From: Bacillota bacterium
GTDB lineage: Bacteria; Bacillota; Clostridia; Tissierellales; Sedimentibacteraceae
Assembly: GCA_023416855.1 (NCBI GenBank)
Contig: JAEZGU010000316.1
Location: 1-64,000, forward strand
DNA length: 64,000 bases
Direction: 5' to 3'
This document shows positions 41,501-50,628 of this stretch, in pieces. Every line of letters starts with the position of its first letter. The first letter of the stretch is position 1. Below the pieces are notes generated by a model, which was not told the origin of the DNA, did not search any database, and saw only the letters and a program-made list of their open reading frames with translations. The position numbers and the translations under genes are program-made.

Positions 41501-42523
41501 TTTTATGTATTCGTACTTGTCATAAACTTGCTCAAATAAGTGTTCAACTCTAAATGAAGGAAGTTTTATTTTAGGAACAATGATATTACTTTTTAAATCA
41601 TAATTTTCTATCAACTGCCCAATATGTAGAGTATTATTTATTGCTAGTTGGATATCTTCTAGGTCAAGATAAGATAAATACGATTTTATTTCATCAATTG
41701 TTTGCATATATGTAGATGAATAAAATGATTCAACCTCTCTGTCCCCATCCTTTGAATTTAAATATGCTGCATGAACTTTTCTGTCTTCCTTTTTTAAGTA
41801 ATGAGTATCGGTAGTAACTATCCATTTTAAATCATATGCTTTTGCTATTTGAATTGCTTTTTTATTAAATGCAATTTGTTCATACATTTCAGAAGGTTGT
41901 ATTTCAATAAAAAAGTATTCTTTTCCAAAAACTGATATACACCATTCTATGAAATCATTTATATCTAGTTTAATACTATTAATTAATGATAAATTTTGCT
42001 TTTCTTCTGCATCAACTAGTTTTAAAACCAATTGTGCAAATTCACCACCCAAACAAGCTGTTGAGCCTATAATATGGTTCTCTTTAATAATTTTTTCAAT
42101 ATCACTTTTCCCTATTGGAGTTCGTTCCATTTGACCTGTGGAATAGAGATTATCCCAAGCTTTAGATGATATTTCACGAAGTTGTTTATGTCCTTCTTTA
42201 TCTCTGGCAAGTAGTATGAAATGATAAAATTTTGTATTTCCAGAAATATAATTTTCTTTTACACAATATTTATCATCTACCATATATATTTCATCACCAA
42301 GAATTAACTTCCATGATTCATCAATTAATCCTTTTTCTTTGCATTTCTTATAGTGTTGTATAGCTTGAATATGCATACTTAGACTTTCATGGTCAGTAAT
42401 AGCAACACCTAAAGAATTTAATTCAATAGCTCTGTCTATTAATTTATCAACTTTCACTGTACAATCAGTTAAACGTAAATTAGACCCTCCGTCAGTATGA
42501 TTATGACAATAAACAATACTCAA
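38567..42523 (-). CDS. dnaE: DNA polymerase III alpha subunit, DnaE type
   Basis: A 1318-aa replicative polymerase. The PHP domain is at the N-terminus (CHNHTDGGSNLRL, AITDHES, CLGGEFAQLV, TTDTHYLKKED), with most metal ligands kept. The palm has VGVARGSVTGFL and the catalytic PDVDID near residue 465. Fingers contain LGYSFSINHCAPYS, followed by HhH (GLKGINGLGNDAVKSI) and a C-terminal OB fold (VRIAGTVLDKNKHKHTVSIL). There is no PolC-type exonuclease insert. Start TTG 42523 follows GAGGTG. It heads the replication block; no clamp or clamp-loader gene is in the window, so host ones may be used. Confidence 0.92.
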   Translation of the reverse strand: MSIVYCHNHTDGGSNLRLTDCTVKVDKLIDRAIELNSLGVAITDHESLSMHIQAIQHYKKCKEKGLIDESWKLILGDEIYMVDDKYCVKENYISGNTKFYHFILLARDKEGHKQLREISSKAWDNLYSTGQMERTPIGKSDIEKIIKENHIIGSTACLGGEFAQLVLKLVDAEEKQNLSLINSIKLDINDFIEWCISVFGKEYFFIEIQPSEMYEQIAFNKKAIQIAKAYDLKWIVTTDTHYLKKEDRKVHAAYLNSKDGDREVESFYSSTYMQTIDEIKSYLSYLDLEDIQLAINNTLHIGQLIENYDLKSNIIVPKIKLPSFRVEHLFEQVYDKYEYIKNFAYSDDEQDRYLLKLIEDGFRAKIWTDALSKDYFYKVLDRINIELKELWEITSVINTKLSSYYITTREIINIMWNEGDSLVGVARGSVTGFLICYLLEITQMNPLTWNLPHWRHLTSTRPEMPDVDIDTAANRRKQILKALQNYFGEDRVLNICTFGTEGSRSAILTACRGLGISNDDAQFISDMIPFERGSNWSIKDCIEGNEEKGRKPIKEFIDEITSYDNLLEVALGIEGLVNKRSIHASGVFIYNDCFVNFNARMKAPNGQYISQWNMSDSEYVGNLKVDLLTIEALDKIRATLDELVDDKHIEWQGSLRDTYNKYIHPDVIDYKTPEMWNCIAENSICDLFQYDTEVGLQAAQKVKPTNMSELTTTNSLMRLMADNNEEQPVDIYIKYKNNISLWYEELKRWKLTEEEIKTLETYLLPVYGVADTQEVVMQLSMDKNIANFDLTKANKLRKGIAKKKAKIIDDVRNMFFEEGQKAGTSNNLLTYVWEVQIKRQLGYSFSINHCAPYSCICVQEMNLAYHYPKLYWETACLSINAGADEDTEDNKSTNYGKVAQSIGNMQQRNVKIALPDINTADFGFKADIKNNQIVFGLKGINGLGNDAVKSIIANRPYKSLQDFIIRMVNAEKSLIKNSQMIQLIKAGCFDSLEHYSRIEIMKEYISSIYEHKKELGLRNINAIAESNIIPEELQIYIRYYKFKNYITQNTFIHGLVASKKETKKGYSDRLIRLDNISYPFYQDNFSEDNIVEYIDDTIIISENKFKKEYDKKMESFKDWLSNESVLINFNNYLYQETWNKYAEGTISEWEMDALCFYYSGHELEKAKLEDYNIVNFFDLPKEPRIVDTYTRKGIKRPKFDIVRIAGTVLDKNKHKHTVSILTLNGVVNVKMYDGAFINYDKQVSRNNEDGTKTVIEKSWFTRGNKIIFAGYRRENQFKPYRYTDTIYPHTVTLIEKILPTGELVLKTERENINAIFSD

Positions 42524-42534
42524 AATATCACCTC

Positions 42535-44244
42535 TTAGAATATAAATTTTTTACTTTTCTTGATATCAAAGTCAGAAATAATTACTTGTGCAGAAATGTT
42601 TCCATTCCATTCATTACTTTTACATTTACCAACAATATCTAAACTTACACTATGCCCATCTTTTACTTTTTTAACTTCTTCTTCTGAACAACCAAACTTA
42701 ATAAATTCTATGTCTTTATATTTTAATTTTATTGTGTTTTGTTTTTCACCCATTATATTTATATCATTAGTACCAATAGTTATATCTGAAAATGCAACTA
42801 AAGGTTCTTCTATACCGTGACTCCAAATATCACAATATTTATCAATGTTTAATACTAATTCTTTACTGATTTCACTGGAAGAAATAATAAAATCTACATC
42901 ATATATATCTTCAAATATAACATCACAATAGTTTCTGTTTAATACATCGTTTGCTTCAATTATATTATCAATACTAATTCCAATTCCAAATGCATTGCTA
43001 TGTCCAAGAGTATATTCAAACAAATTTAATTCTGATAATGCTTTTTTAAAATCTTTAATAATTCCCTTATCATACCCTCTGGCACTTCCACCCATTAAGT
43101 CTTCTTTTTCATTATATCTGAGAAGAATCACAGGTCTTTTGTATTTATTAGCCAATTGAGTTGCTACCAATCCAGTTAATGTATTTTCTAAAATTTCAGT
43201 TACATCAACTATTAGTATTTTATTATCAAATAGTTTTTTTTCTTGAATTCTTTTCTCTATCACTTCTAAACTTTTGTCTCTAGCATTATTTTGTCGTGTT
43301 TTAATATTAACACAAATACGTGCCATTGCTTGACTTATTGGTTCTTGTATTTCTTCTTTTGAACCTCGTTTTTTATATGGTAAAGTTTCTGAGCTACCTA
43401 TAAACGCTTTAAACATATTTTCTTTTTCTTGCCTATCTCCAAATCTTATACATGCATTGATTAATGGTGCAATATAAAAAGCAGTATTAATAATATTTAC
43501 AATTCCTTTAGTTGAAAAAGATTGCTTATTATATAAAGCTATCATAAAAGGATTATTAATTTTTTGTAATCCTTGTAATGCATAATATCTAGTCTCAAGA
43601 CTTCTCATGTCCATTACATCTGCAATATTTCCTAATGCTACTAAATCTAAATAATCATCAGCATAATTAATATTCAGTTCCACATCTAATGCCTTACAAA
43701 ATTTATATACAATACCTGCTCCAGAAAAACTCTTATTAGGATAATCACAGGTTTGATTATTTACAATTAAACCTGAAGGATAGATGCTATTTTCAGCTTC
43801 ATGATGGTCAAGAACTATACAATCAATGTTTCTCTTCTTTAATAATTCCATTTCCTCATATTGGTTAGTACCCGCATCGGGAATAATAACAAGAGAAACA
43901 TCATCAGGAATTTTTTCAAGCACAATACCATGCTCTTTGCCTTCATGAATATTATAAACTATATTACTTTTAGGAAAAACTCGTTTTATGTAATTATAAA
44001 GCAAAGAAGCAGATGTATAACCGTCAACATCAGAGTCAACCTGTAAATAAATTATATTATTATTATGTATGTGTGTCAATAAGCATTTAACTGTATTTGT
44101 TATGTTATCTAATAATGAATAATGATATGTATGTTCTTTTTTAACGTTCAAAAATTCATCAATATTATCAATACCTCTATTATTAAGTATTATTTTTATT
44201 GGATTAATTAAATAATCATTTTTACCTATTAGTTTAAACTGCAT
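42535..44244 (-). CDS. recJ: RecJ-like single-strand DNA 5'-3' exonuclease (DHH family)
   Basis: In this 569-aa protein, DSDVDGYTSASLL near residue 68 is the first Asp motif, IIPDAGTN the next, VLDHHEAEN near residue 148 the DHH signature, and LVALGNIADVMD the following Asp motif. The DHHA1 part (GGSARGYDKG; GHSNAFGIGI) and a C-terminal OB-like domain are present. RecJ trims 5' ends in recombination and repair. Its ATG lies inside the end of dnaG, so the two are co-translated, and dnaE follows 11 bases after its stop. Confidence 0.88.
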   Translation of the reverse strand: MQFKLIGKNDYLINPIKIILNNRGIDNIDEFLNVKKEHTYHYSLLDNITNTVKCLLTHIHNNNIIYLQVDSDVDGYTSASLLYNYIKRVFPKSNIVYNIHEGKEHGIVLEKIPDDVSLVIIPDAGTNQYEEMELLKKRNIDCIVLDHHEAENSIYPSGLIVNNQTCDYPNKSFSGAGIVYKFCKALDVELNINYADDYLDLVALGNIADVMDMRSLETRYYALQGLQKINNPFMIALYNKQSFSTKGIVNIINTAFYIAPLINACIRFGDRQEKENMFKAFIGSSETLPYKKRGSKEEIQEPISQAMARICVNIKTRQNNARDKSLEVIEKRIQEKKLFDNKILIVDVTEILENTLTGLVATQLANKYKRPVILLRYNEKEDLMGGSARGYDKGIIKDFKKALSELNLFEYTLGHSNAFGIGISIDNIIEANDVLNRNYCDVIFEDIYDVDFIISSSEISKELVLNIDKYCDIWSHGIEEPLVAFSDITIGTNDINIMGEKQNTIKLKYKDIEFIKFGCSEEEVKKVKDGHSVSLDIVGKCKSNEWNGNISAQVIISDFDIKKSKKFIF

Positions 44245-45359
44245 ACTTCTAATTCCTTTCCATCTCTAGTTTTTATTTCATATTTGTGTTTCATTAAAGC
44301 TAATAAAATTTCTTTTCCAATATCAGAAGGTGAAGCTTTATAAGGTAATAAATCCATATCATCCCAAAGGATATACGTTCTAGCAAACGGAGCAAACTTT
44401 GAAGCAATACTTAATATTTTTTCTCCAAACTTATAAGCTTCTTTACTATTTGGATTTTTAAATTGTTTATCAAAACATAAAAATACTTCGTCAATATTTA
44501 AACTCAATATGGTATCAATTTGCCATTTAGATAAATTCATACCGCAACAAGCAATTGTGAAATTATTTTCATGAAACATTGTATCGCATTGCATTACTGA
44601 TTTTTCAGATTCAAATATAGCAACTTTATGTATTCGATTAATAGCATCTTTTGTGTGATTTAATCCATACAAATTTAATCCCAATGGATGATTATATTGA
44701 TGCTTTTCAACAATTAAAGGCATATATTTTTTTCCTGCTTCAATTTCTTCATTTCTCAATGCCCTACCACGAATACCTATTAAATTATTATTCATATCAT
44801 AATGAGGTATAACTATTTTATCATCTTTAATATAATATCTAATACCATAACGCTCCATTGTGTCAATTGATATACCCTCATTAATCCATGATTCATGATA
44901 TATATTATGAAATACATCTAAAACAGTGTGATTTATAGGAATTATATTAGAAACTGGTTTTGCAATTCTTTTATAGTTTTTAATCCAATCCCAATCATTT
45001 ATTAGGTAATCTTTATCAATATTTGTAAGAATAGAAGAAATATGAATGTTTTTGTTTGTTAATGATGCTACATATTTAATACATTCATAAAAGCTTAGTT
45101 TAATGTTTCTTACTAATTTTGAACGTCTAATCAACTCATAAATATCAAAAGAATCTCCACATTCTGTATAGCATTTGAACATTCTTATATCTTTATAGTA
45201 ATATAGTTTATATGAACCTCCACTTGAGTTATGACAGACAGTTTGAAAAATTAAATTGTTATCTTTGTCAATTCTAGGTTCTTCACTGCCTAAATCTTTA
45301 AGTAATGTCTTAATGTCTTGTTCATCTAGCTCTTGTTTAATTTTTTCTTTATCTAACAA
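44229..45359 (-). CDS. dnaG: DNA primase, DnaG-like
   Basis: The 376-aa protein makes RNA primers. The N-terminus has a CHC2-like zinc site (TVCHNSSGGSYKLYYY then FKCYTECGDSFDIYELI). The middle has ERYGIRYYIKDDKIVIPHYD and IGIRGRAL, the DnaG N-terminal catalytic subdomain. TOPRIM residues follow (VAIFESEKSVM and EVFLCFDKQF). It lacks the long C-terminal helicase-binding domain of bacterial DnaG (~600 aa), as in phage primases. Start TTG 45359 is preceded by GGGGGTG. It lies between dnaB and recJ. Confidence 0.85.
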   Translation of the reverse strand: MLDKEKIKQELDEQDIKTLLKDLGSEEPRIDKDNNLIFQTVCHNSSGGSYKLYYYKDIRMFKCYTECGDSFDIYELIRRSKLVRNIKLSFYECIKYVASLTNKNIHISSILTNIDKDYLINDWDWIKNYKRIAKPVSNIIPINHTVLDVFHNIYHESWINEGISIDTMERYGIRYYIKDDKIVIPHYDMNNNLIGIRGRALRNEEIEAGKKYMPLIVEKHQYNHPLGLNLYGLNHTKDAINRIHKVAIFESEKSVMQCDTMFHENNFTIACCGMNLSKWQIDTILSLNIDEVFLCFDKQFKNPNSKEAYKFGEKILSIASKFAPFARTYILWDDMDLLPYKASPSDIGKEILLALMKHKYEIKTRDGKELEVCSLN

Positions 45360-45370
45360 TTCTACACCCC

Positions 45371-46990
45371 CTAAAAATTAAAGAGTGCTTTTGTACGATT
45401 TTCATTATCTTCTTTGTTTACTTCAATATGTTTATCATCAATGGAATGTTCATCAAGCATTGCATCAATCATTTCAATTTTTGTTGATTCTACAGGTATT
45501 ATTTGATATTTATTATTTGTTAAAAATAATTCAGTTAATCTCATATTACCTAGATTTACATGTAACCACAACTTTACTCTTGTAAGCTTTCCCCTTCTAA
45601 CCTTATATATATGGTAAACCATATTTGGAACAGGGTAAATACCTTTTGATAGTATTGGTTGTAATGAATCAATATCAGCAGTAGTTGGCTCTAAGGCTAC
45701 AACTCCTACATCTATTTTATCAGCTATGGCTTTAGCACCTCTTAAAACGTTTTGGTCAGCATCTTTTACGTTTTTGTATTCACCAGAAGTTTGAGTAGAA
45801 CTATCTATATGTATATTTAATTTATTACACATTCCTTTTAGTCTGTCAGAAAACATTAATAGAATTTGGTCTTCTCTTAGTTTCATTCCTTTAGACACAT
45901 TCGCAATTTCAGCCATTAGTTTCATTGAAGTATGTAAGTAATCAAAAAGCACATATTGAATTTTATTGTCTATTTGATATTGACGTATTACAGTTTCAAT
46001 ATCTTCAATATTGAAATCAGACATATACTCAATCCATAAGGGTGATTGTTCAATAAACTCAATGGCTTGATTAACACGTTCTTCCTCGTCACTTTCATAA
46101 TTTCCATCTAAGATTCTATCTTCTTCAACACCACTAACATATGCAATAAACATTGTTTGAACTTCTTCTATTTCTAATTCTGTTGTGATATATAATGTAG
46201 GTTCGGAAACACCCCTATACATCCACTTCTTTTCTTTTAAATCCCATATATAAGGGACTGAATAACTACACGCATCTCCAGCCGCCAATCTCGATTTACC
46301 AATACCAGTAGGTGCAGAACGTAAATAGAATTTTTTTAATCTAGCTCCTCTCGCTATTGTGTTCATTATATTACTCGCCATCGGAATGCCCATATCTGGT
46401 TCTTGCTTACATCTTTCTTTTAATTCATATAACCCTTTTCCTGCTTTCTGACCTTGGTTATCAATATTAACAAGATGTTTGTTTTTTATAGACACAACCT
46501 TTTTTTCAACTGAGACAAAAATATCTTGAACAGACATACTGTCAAATTTGGCTTGCATTTTTTCTTGTTCACTTGGTTCAACAATTGTTTCATCGTATAT
46601 ATTTTTTATGTCAATACCTTCATCTTCTAAATTACGTATTAAACTAAACTTTTTTACTCTTTCATAAAAATATTGGAAGTTATCCAAATTACTGTTTTCT
46701 TGACATTCAATTATATAATCCATGCCGTTGTTTTCGTTAAAAATTTTATATTGTAATTCATATGACGATAGATAATTATCTATTGCTATGTAATCAATAC
46801 ATTTTACTCCTTGTAAATATAAATTATGTATTGAAGCAAAAATCATTTTATGAAACAATTCATCAAAATCATCTCTATCTAAATTATATCTACTATCACT
46901 TAAAAGTTCTGGTTTTTGTAATAAACAACCTAATACTTGAAGATAACTTCTTTTACATGAGAGTCCCAAAAAATTATCACTCCAATCCAT
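45371..46990 (-). CDS. dnaB: Replicative DNA helicase, DnaB-like
   Basis: A 539-aa protein. The N-terminal DnaB domain begins near VLGCLLQKPELLSDS, and the C-terminal RecA-like motor has Walker A SAPTGIGKSRLA near residue 225, Walker B IQYVLFDYLHT, and the downstream SSTQTSGEYKNVKDADQNVL, equivalent to the DnaB H3 region. It unwinds the fork 5' to 3' and pairs with the adjacent primase. ATG 46990 has no ribosome site and overlaps the previous gene by 14 bases; TTG 46969 follows GGAGTGA at good spacing and is a real alternative start. Confidence 0.9.
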   Translation of the reverse strand: MDWSDNFLGLSCKRSYLQVLGCLLQKPELLSDSRYNLDRDDFDELFHKMIFASIHNLYLQGVKCIDYIAIDNYLSSYELQYKIFNENNGMDYIIECQENSNLDNFQYFYERVKKFSLIRNLEDEGIDIKNIYDETIVEPSEQEKMQAKFDSMSVQDIFVSVEKKVVSIKNKHLVNIDNQGQKAGKGLYELKERCKQEPDMGIPMASNIMNTIARGARLKKFYLRSAPTGIGKSRLAAGDACSYSVPYIWDLKEKKWMYRGVSEPTLYITTELEIEEVQTMFIAYVSGVEEDRILDGNYESDEEERVNQAIEFIEQSPLWIEYMSDFNIEDIETVIRQYQIDNKIQYVLFDYLHTSMKLMAEIANVSKGMKLREDQILLMFSDRLKGMCNKLNIHIDSSTQTSGEYKNVKDADQNVLRGAKAIADKIDVGVVALEPTTADIDSLQPILSKGIYPVPNMVYHIYKVRRGKLTRVKLWLHVNLGNMRLTELFLTNNKYQIIPVESTKIEMIDAMLDEHSIDDKHIEVNKEDNENRTKALFNF

Positions 46991-47561
46991 TTACATCAAT
47001 TAATTTACTTTGTATATCAAGAACAGGCTTTTTTATCTGTACAACTTTTTGAGTAACAACATGGTCTATACTTATATTACTAACTTGTTTTGTTAATTCA
47101 ATCTTATCTTGTTTATATTTTTGAGCGTCATCATAAATATATGGAATTATTCCTACACAATCTTGTACTACTGGATTACTCATTACTTCGTAAAAATATT
47201 CTAAAGCTGTAAACATTCCTTCATAACTAAAATTATATGTATTATAAAAATCTTTAAGCAATTTATATATTTTAACATTTAATTTTTTAACTTCTAACAA
47301 TTGTTTAATATAGTTTATTACTTTTTCTTTTGCAAGAATATCTTCATCTGTAAGATTAGATTCTATTATATGTGTTTCTTGCTTTATTTCAATTTTCGCT
47401 TGTTCTATCTTTTGTTTTTGTTTACTTTTTTCAAATTTAGTTGTTTGTTTAGATAAACTATTGAAACATTCATCATGATAATATTTGTTTTTATACTGAA
47501 AAGCTTCTTTTTTATTTACTATTTGTTTACATATAGGACAAATACATGGTCTTCCTGCCAT
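46977..47561 (-). CDS. Zinc-finger protein beside dnaB, possible helicase loader
   Basis: This 194-aa protein begins MAGRPCICPICKQIV and then YYHDECFNSL, forming a LIM/PARP-like zinc finger (CxxC...HxxC). The rest is helical with a long Lys-rich segment and ends just inside dnaB. GGAG selects ATG 47561 over 47576. Its place between the recombinase and the helicase suggests a role in helicase loading or primosome assembly, but no loader motif (AAA+ or DnaI-type) is seen. Function is inferred from context only. Confidence 0.6.
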   Translation of the reverse strand: MAGRPCICPICKQIVNKKEAFQYKNKYYHDECFNSLSKQTTKFEKSKQKQKIEQAKIEIKQETHIIESNLTDEDILAKEKVINYIKQLLEVKKLNVKIYKLLKDFYNTYNFSYEGMFTALEYFYEVMSNPVVQDCVGIIPYIYDDAQKYKQDKIELTKQVSNISIDHVVTQKVVQIKKPVLDIQSKLIDVNGLE

Positions 47562-47586
47562 CTGAATCAACTCCATTTATTTGTAA

Positions 47587-47609
47587 GAGGGTAGTTTTAT
47601 TCTACCCTC
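47587..47609. other. Strong hairpin between the recombinase and zinc-finger genes
   Basis: GAGGGTAG (47587-47594), loop TTTTATT, CTACCCTC (47602-47609): a perfect 8-bp stem, extended by TTGT/ACAA after a mismatch. Downstream on the minus strand is TTACAAATAAATGG, a poor T run, so it may attenuate or mark an RNA processing point. Confidence 0.55.
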
Positions 47610-47623
47610 CACAAATGTAATTA

Positions 47624-48610
47624 TTACTTTAATTTAAGTTCCTTTGCTTTGTCTACTAAATCATCATAAATAATAGACATTACTTCTACTTGTGTCTTAG
47701 TACATTCACTAACCTTTTTACCTTTACCTAAATGTTTTTCAACAATTTCTACAAGGTCACTAGCTTTATCGGCATTAATGAATTTTTCACCTATAGTTCC
47801 TATGTCAGCCATTAACTTATCATAATCAAGTTTTTCTGATTCATACATAACTTTCTGTTGTTCAAATGCTACTGCTTTTACTCCTTCAGCATCTTCTTGC
47901 CTCTTAATAGCTTCAGCTATTGTTTTTTCAAGATTTTCTGCTGTGAACTCTTCTATCTTAGTATCTATATAGTCAAATCTACTTCTAGCAAAAAATCTAT
48001 CTGTTTGAGCCATATAACCAGAAGACTTTATTACTTTTCCATCATCATCTACCCCATTTGATTCGAGATATACAACAATATCACAGTTATCAACTATAGG
48101 TTCTAATGCTCTCTTATCACCCTTTGGAAGAATAAATCCATCTTTATTTTCTGTTTTATGTGCAATAAATACGACAGTATAACCAGCACCAGTTAATGCG
48201 TTTATTTCTGTCCAGTATTCGGTTTCATATTCTTTCCATAGACCGAAACCATCATTACCATCCTTTAATCTGGATACACCATATACGCCATTTATGTATT
48301 TTTGACAATACTTAGCAGAAGCTTCAACTTCATCAAAAATTATAGTACTATATAATTCTTTTGCTTTTTCAACCGTTGCAGGACTGGTTAACTGCTTATT
48401 TACTTTCTTAAAATCTGCCCATGAATTAATAGGCACATATGGAACACCAGAAATAGCATTTACACCTTTTTCAAATGGTAAATAAAATGGCTTTTTCATT
48501 CTTGTAGATTGCTTTGTTTTACCTAAGTTATTGCCACCATAAATCATTATTGTCTTTCCTTCAAGACCTTTAGCCACTACAGAAACCTGCGGATTAAATA
48601 TATCAAACAT
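47624..48610 (-). CDS. Sak4-like RecA-fold recombinase (AAA family ATPase)
   Basis: The 328-aa protein has Walker A IYGGNNLGKTKQS at residues ~22-34, then the Sak4-type KPFYLPFEKGVNAISG, Walker B YSTIIFDEVEAS near residue 90, and VVFIAHKTENKDG. Sak4 proteins are phage single-strand annealing or RecA-like recombinases stimulated by the partner SSB, and an SSB-like gene lies directly upstream. The C-terminus is a long charged helix region. AAAGGAG precedes ATG 48610. Family call by motif order and neighbour. Confidence 0.75.
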   Translation of the reverse strand: MFDIFNPQVSVVAKGLEGKTIMIYGGNNLGKTKQSTRMKKPFYLPFEKGVNAISGVPYVPINSWADFKKVNKQLTSPATVEKAKELYSTIIFDEVEASAKYCQKYINGVYGVSRLKDGNDGFGLWKEYETEYWTEINALTGAGYTVVFIAHKTENKDGFILPKGDKRALEPIVDNCDIVVYLESNGVDDDGKVIKSSGYMAQTDRFFARSRFDYIDTKIEEFTAENLEKTIAEAIKRQEDAEGVKAVAFEQQKVMYESEKLDYDKLMADIGTIGEKFINADKASDLVEIVEKHLGKGKKVSECTKTQVEVMSIIYDDLVDKAKELKLK

Positions 48611-48653
48611 GTAAATTGTCTCCTTTTTATAATAATATTATTTTTTGATTAAT

Positions 48654-48691
48654 ATAGAATATTGAGAGTATTTTTTCTCTCAATATTCTAT
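48654..48691. other. 15-bp perfect hairpin between ssb-like and sak4-like genes
   Basis: ATAGAATATTGAGAG (48654-48668), 8-base loop, and its exact complement at 48677-48691. It lies 20 bases past the SSB-like stop. No T run follows on the minus strand. A 12-bp palindrome, AATAATATTATT, follows at 48631-48642. Possible RNA stability or processing element. Confidence 0.6.
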
Positions 48692-48711
48692 TAGATTTAT
48701 GAATTAAGACA

Positions 48712-49626
48712 TTAGAATGGAAGTGCTTTTCCACTCTTTGGTGTTGAAGTCGCTGTTTTTGAACCAGTGCCAGATGTAGAATTATTAGACTTCTTATTCT
48801 TTAATTCTTCTAAATATTCTGTTCTAACAGCCATAGCGTTCTTAATTGTATCAACAGCAAATGCCAATGCACTATCTTCAACATATGGCTCGCTACCACC
48901 AGTAAAGACTCTCTCATTGGTAGTTATTGTTGATGTTGTCTCCTTCGGCTTACCTATAGCAACCTGAGTAACTTTAGTAGTTGTTATGACAGTATTAATT
49001 AAGTCACCATAAATCTTGACTGTCTGACCAACTTCATACATTGAATCAACAGCAGTTACGAAATCTTTATCTGCAACAACAAAATCCATTGGAACAACCT
49101 TACCATCATAGATAGGAACTAATCCACTAATTATTTTTCTACCAGTTAATTCATTAGTTTTCTTATCTAATTCATCTATAATCTTATGAATAAATACTTC
49201 TACTTCAAATGTTGCTTGTGGCTTATATTCTTCACCAACTTTTAGTCTATTTATAAAGTTAGTATTAATCTTCACAATAGATTTAAGTTCGCCAGAAGGA
49301 TTATAATAATCATTAACAACAAGTTTTGCTCCTGAAATCTTAACCTTATCTGCTTCTTCTCTGCCAAACTTCGCAATAGACTTATATTCGTCCATTACTG
49401 TACACAATCCCTTAAAGACTGAATTTTCTTTTCCTTCTTTAGTCAGCTTGGTAGCATATACATCAACTGTATGTACAGAATTTTCAGTTGTTTCAACTAC
49501 AATATTACCAGTAATTGCTTCTTTACCATTTACCTGCTTAATTTCAAAGTTAATTTCTGATACTATTCCTTCAATAAAAACCTTATTATCTGCTTCTCTT
49601 AACATAGTATTATTAGTTTCTGTCAT
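48712..49626 (-). CDS. Single-stranded DNA-binding-like protein (phage type)
   Basis: A 304-aa protein. The N-terminal 200 residues are strand-rich with two similar OB-like stretches (FIEGIVSEINFEIKQVNGKE; FEVEVFIHKIIDELDKKTNE). Residues ~270-300 are a Ser/Thr/Gly-rich flexible linker ending in GKALPF, like the ..(D/E)IPF tip by which SSBs bind partners. Located directly before the Sak4-like recombinase, the usual partner order. It is longer than bacterial SSB. Call is by architecture and context. Confidence 0.6.
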   Translation of the reverse strand: MTETNNTMLREADNKVFIEGIVSEINFEIKQVNGKEAITGNIVVETTENSVHTVDVYATKLTKEGKENSVFKGLCTVMDEYKSIAKFGREEADKVKISGAKLVVNDYYNPSGELKSIVKINTNFINRLKVGEEYKPQATFEVEVFIHKIIDELDKKTNELTGRKIISGLVPIYDGKVVPMDFVVADKDFVTAVDSMYEVGQTVKIYGDLINTVITTTKVTQVAIGKPKETTSTITTNERVFTGGSEPYVEDSALAFAVDTIKNAMAVRTEYLEELKNKKSNNSTSGTGSKTATSTPKSGKALPF

Positions 49627-49713
49627 ATATGTATTCTCCTTAAAATTTAAAAATTTATTTTATTAATATTTACATTTACCAATTATTTACTTGCGATAGA
49701 ATATTCATTTTAG

Positions 49714-50628
49714 TCAAACCGATTTTGTTTTTCTCGTATAAGGTTTACGAGGTTTCTTTTCTTCTATATACTTAAAACAATCTTCGGTTAACCATTTGAT
49801 TATTTTGTTATATCTTTCTTTAGTATAATTTGGATTATTTTCATTGTACCAATCTTCAAGTTTAAATTCCCATTTATGGTCATTACAACTTTTACAGGCT
49901 GGCACACAATTATCCAAAAATATACTACCCATATGGTCTACATGTTCTTTGTTTAAATCTTCTTTTCTAAGTTTTCCATCATACATATTGTAGTGTTCTT
50001 CTATTGGAAGTCCACAGTAAGCACAACGATTCTTAAAATATTGTTTACATGCTTTCCATTCAGTTTTAGTTACCTTATGATTTTTATGCCTTCTATCACT
50101 ACTATAACCTTTAAACTTCTCTTGATTATTACGTCTATACTCTGTTTGATATCCATTTTCTCTTTGTTTCTTTCCAAACTCTCTTTTAATCTGAATTATG
50201 TTTGGTCTTTGATTATTAATCTTGATTAATTCTCTATGTTCATCCATATTATCAAGTATTCTTTGATAAGCACGTTTTTTATTACATTCAATGCACATTG
50301 TATAAAAATAATATGTAGTATTACCATTCTTATCAATCTTTTCTTGAAAATAGTATTCTTCATATGGTTTATCAATTCCACAATCAACACATGGTTTGGA
50401 TTTATTCTTGTATTCTTCAGGAAAAACAATCTCACTTCTTTTTCTATACTTTTTCTTACAACCACAATGAGTTTTTCTTCCATCTCTTAGTGTACTTCCT
50501 ACAATTGAAATTTCTTTATCTGGTTTACAAGAACAAACACAAATCCATTTGCCTTTCTTATCATATCTAAGTACGGTTAAATCTCCAAATACTTTATTAC
50601 TTAAATCTATTTGAGGTTTGTCTTTTAT
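49714..50628 (-). CDS. HNH endonuclease with Cys-rich N-terminus and a non-AUG start
   Basis: The open frame runs from TAA 50637 to 49714 with no ATG, GTG or TTG before ATG 50298. Yet residues upstream are clearly coding: WICVCSCK, THCGCKKK and a zinc knuckle pair CVDCGIDK/CIECNKKR. The HNH core is CAYCGLPIEEH, KEHVDHMG and VPACKSCNDHK. AAAGGAG lies nine bases before ATA 50628 (IKDKPQIDLSN) or six before ATT 50631, one of which should be the start; a single G-to-A change from ATG would explain ATA. About 304 aa. Paralogue of 27299-28141. Confidence 0.7.
   Translation of the reverse strand: MKDKPQIDLSNKVFGDLTVLRYDKKGKWICVCSCKPDKEISIVGSTLRDGRKTHCGCKKKYRKRSEIVFPEEYKNKSKPCVDCGIDKPYEEYYFQEKIDKNGNTTYYFYTMCIECNKKRAYQRILDNMDEHRELIKINNQRPNIIQIKREFGKKQRENGYQTEYRRNNQEKFKGYSSDRRHKNHKVTKTEWKACKQYFKNRCAYCGLPIEEHYNMYDGKLRKEDLNKEHVDHMGSIFLDNCVPACKSCNDHKWEFKLEDWYNENNPNYTKERYNKIIKWLTEDCFKYIEEKKPRKPYTRKTKSV

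Noticed and set aside
50226..50483. 85-aa open frame on the minus strand starting with ATG
   Set aside because: It overlaps the HNH gene in another frame, has no ribosome site and is low complexity; the HNH frame is continuous through it.
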